A stretch of DNA of 62,000 nt from Phoronis australis. Taxonomy: Eukaryota > Phoronida > Phoronidae. Positions 59,584 to 62,000 of this stretch are shown here, piece by piece (within the stretch, counting starts at the first letter, position 1; each line of letters starts with the position of its first letter). The notes under the pieces are model-generated. The model was not told where the DNA came from, ran no database searches, and saw nothing but the letters and a program-made list of their open reading frames with translations. The DNA lies in the NCBI GenBank assembly GCA_002633005.1, contig NMRA01000416.1:272018-334017 (forward strand). Reading direction: 5' to 3'. The translations under genes were made by a program, and so were the position numbers.

Positions 59584-59935
59584 TCAGTATTTCGTGCATT
59601 TCTTGGGGTGCATGGATTTCTTTCGGCGCATAAGCTTCTTTAGGTAGACAGTCTTCGCGTACTTGTTCTTGTAGGGTGACGGTTTGAAGCAATTCTCCTG
59701 CTTTCCATAACTTGGATAGCAAAAAATATGCTGCCCGCTTGTAGGATCTGTGATTTGATCAAAATGCACTTTTCTCATATCTCGAAATTTTAATTTGGCG
59801 TAGCTCAAAGACGTTGGAGTATAGGTGATATAATACCCAACATAGAAATCAATAAGCGGATGAGCTTCAGCGAAAGCTTTGATTAGGTCGGTGCACCCCT
59901 CACACGGGGATAGCTTTGTGAATAAATGAACCTCT
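59584..59935 (-). CDS. AID/APOBEC-like cytidine deaminase, terminal exon (PCxxC half)
   Basis: Minus-strand 3' exon. It follows a strong acceptor (pyrimidine-rich run, then TGTATTTTCAG) and ends at a TGA at 59584-59586; 116 complete codons after a carried partial codon (phase 2 in). It begins EVHLFTKLSPCEGC. In deaminases the two Cys of PCxxC bind the catalytic zinc. The preceding strand (VHLFTK) and Ser before PC fit the AID/APOBEC pattern, in which a strand ending F-T/L-x-x leads into SPCxxC. A helix (TDLIKAFAEAHP) and a strand (FYVGYYITYT) follow, as the fold requires. The C-terminal 40 or so residues are Lys/Arg-rich, which suits nucleic-acid binding. The HxE exon with the proton-shuttling Glu was not found between here and 62000 and should lie beyond the window, or has been lost. 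Function in antiviral defence or editing is inferred from relatives. Confidence 0.72.
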
Positions 59936-61424
59936 CTGAAAATACAAAAAAGGCAGTCACAATACACAAAGTTAAGATAAGCTGTTCTCGTCATTCACCA
60001 ATTTAAAACACAGAATGAGTTTCTTCTGTCGAAAGATATCACTAAACATGGCCGTAAGAAGCGGTGGGTACGCGCTCCCCAAAATTTTGAAGGCACCCTG
60101 GTTAAACCGTGGCAACCTACATACATGTAGGTGTGGGACCGGGAACAGTCGAGAAAAGAACGACTACGAATACGGATAAGAGAGGAAATTCAAGAGAACT
60201 TGACAACTCAGTATCAATGCATGGTTTACCCCTTGAGGTCCCTGGCCAGGATTTTGTTGTTAGGCCAGGTCTCCGTTTCTGCAGCATAAGTCGTCTAAAC
60301 GCGCTTGGAAACATTTACTTAATAATCCATACATACATTTCGGAAAATCGAGAAAATTGTAAATTCAATAAGACTATTTTGAGAAGGCAAAACTATATTT
60401 TTCCAGAAGCCCCTCTCTGGCAAAGGATAATGGAGACAGCTGTCGATCTATTTTTTCTTTATTTTTCTCGAAATTGTTTTAAAATATCTCTTGAGATAAA
60501 TTGATTACATGACTGATAATATCAATTACTGCGTATTTCCTGCAGATCTTTGCAAATATAGCTTTTTTATATTTAGGGGCCTAGCCCTCGAAGGGGGCTA
60601 TTGACAACATTCAAGTGGCCACCCTTTTCGTGTTTTATTGACAAATTCTTAAGGGGCCGCTCACGAAGAGAGGGCCCAATGATTTCCTCTATTGTACTGT
60701 TTTTTTGTGAAATCGTACAACCGGCTTTCATGTTGAGGAAGGTAACTTCTTGCAGGTTTACACGACGATGGAATGAACTGTCACTCTTTTCCAAGCTTAT
60801 TGATGTTTAGCCATTTCAGACGGAACCCTCTCTCGGTGGGGCGGTTCGGAGGGAATTGTTCCTTTGTCCCTCTATACATGCAAATCCGACACTGTCAAGT
60901 ATTTATGTGGGGAAGTTGAGATTCCAAATTCATAAAAACACAAAACATTCGTACACAGCACAGCATTCCACTCTAGCAACTAAAATGTGAAAAATACAAT
61001 GGGGTTGACCGCCATCGAAAAGGTAGAATTTTGAAGAACGTGAAGACCACTATTTGTGAATTACACAAAAGGATTATTTCCGACGGTTATTATCACAAGA
61101 ATAGTATTTCTTTTGAAGATCATTACTAGGAGTTGTTTGTATGGAATTCGCATATGTCGAAAAGTCTGTTGGGGCTACGATATGTGATGACCATGTACAT
61201 GTCGAATGGGGGTACTCAAAGTGCTTCCAATCATAAACAAAGATTCCATCGTTTTGCGGGGTTCATTTAACCCATGAACTGTTATAGGTAGGCCTACCTC
61301 ATAAATGAGCAACAGTACACCTAAATACGAATGACCCGTCTCTCATATTCCCCTGGTTACCCGTCAAAAATCTGCGAGCATGCCTGTGGAAATTGCTTAT
61401 AACTTTCTATTTTCATAAACAAAT
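59936..61424. other. Probable deaminase intron and upstream region; no further exon recognised
   Basis: Minus-strand frames were read for an HxE motif. Two chance matches were seen: HRE at about 60831, soon ended by a stop, and HFE at about 61212, in an open frame of about 60 codons (61078-61280) that shows no deaminase strand or helix pattern. Open frames at 60109-60504 and 60573-60794 are unassigned. Confidence 0.4.
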
Positions 61425-62000
61425 TTGTTGGTTTCTGATTTAGATGTTTATGTATCTACGAAAATCGACAGATTCAGAGATTACTTTTGGCAATTTTTTT
61501 AATTTTTTAATGTTTATTACGAAATCTTCAGAATACAATGAATATACATAACCCAGAAAGCGCTAAGAGGCATTAGATCTGGGTAAAAAAATACAATTAA
61601 AGAAGTCTATATACAATGATTATATGCGAATACATAAATAATTAGAAGCTAATATTGTAAGAATTGATGATGTTTCACTGGACTAATATTTAAAGCTTGA
61701 AGTTAAAAAAACTCTATAGTCCGATCCCCAAATAGTAAAGTACACTTAGACGATTTTTGCCTTTATAAAACAACTCTCAAAGACATTGATGAAATTCGGA
61801 GAGATCCCAACAATATACTCACAATTCAAATGACATTAAAAGCTTTGATTTTTTACTTTGGTACAAGAATTGTTGTTTAAACTCACAAACAGGAGATCAA
61901 AGAGGAATTTAGTCATTAAACCAAGGTAAAGGTAATGGTCAGGTCATGGAATCGATTGTTGGTTTCTGATTTACATGTTCATGTATCTACGAAAATCGAA
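61425..62000. repeat. Direct repeat at the window edge
   Basis: About 44 bases at 61425-61469 (TTGTTGGTTTCTGATTTAGA then TGTTTATGTATCTACGAAAA) recur at 61956-62000 with two differences. The spacing is about 531 bp and the second copy runs off the window. The DNA between is AT-rich, with no gene recognised. Confidence 0.7.

Noticed and set aside
61078-61280. Minus-strand open frame containing HFE as the missing deaminase exon
   Set aside because: The surrounding residues (FVYDWKHFEYPHS) do not show the strand-helix context of the HxE motif, Phe at the middle position is unusual, and no phase-2 donor was found after it.

Overview
The window is animal nuclear DNA. It has spliced genes with GT/AG introns, long gene-poor stretches and a dense load of mostly non-autonomous transposable elements. 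No operons, Shine-Dalgarno sites or CRISPR arrays are seen. The element types (TTAA-flanked THAP elements, many MITEs, tRNA-like SINEs, RTE/CR1-like LINE tails), an AID/APOBEC-like deaminase exon, a kelch-like gene and MS4A-like tetraspan genes suggest a marine invertebrate, perhaps a lancelet or hemichordate. That placement is inference. A 20-N gap and single Ns in G/C runs show it is a draft assembly.

Layout. 1-9 kb: no gene recognised; short repeats and a fold-back element. 9.46-20.62 kb (minus): one kelch-like (BTB-BACK-Kelch) gene whose six coding exons join in phase to about 610 codons. Its last exon is followed by three decayed tandem copies. Two of its introns hold elements built from ~146-bp repeats, most of which carry a CTCF-like core. 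21.4-26.7 kb: tRNA-like SINE duplication, MITEs and a 1.33-kb TTAA-flanked THAP (Kolobok-type) element with ~312-bp inverted ends. 31.2-33.4 kb: a 24-bp inverted repeat and a dead LINE. 37.5-48.5 kb: two MS4A-like tetraspan genes about 10 kb apart, each with its coding sequence in one exon just after a probable splice acceptor. 51.1-53.3 kb: a second copy of the large element in the kelch intron, lacking the repeat array but carrying two other insertions. 53.6-59.5 kb: nested MITEs, a second TTAA element with a THAP remnant, a LINE fragment and a 57-bp GC-rich minisatellite open in several frames. 59.58-59.94 kb (minus): a terminal exon with the SPCxxC zinc motif of AID/APOBEC-type cytidine deaminases; the exon with the HxE half was not found before the window ends.

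Functionally the genes appear unrelated: a probable Cullin-3 adaptor, two small tetraspan membrane proteins and a probable polynucleotide or nucleoside deaminase with possible innate-immune relevance. Most of the rest is transposon-derived. The points I consider most worth checking are the deaminase exon and the nucleosome-length CTCF-like repeat arrays.
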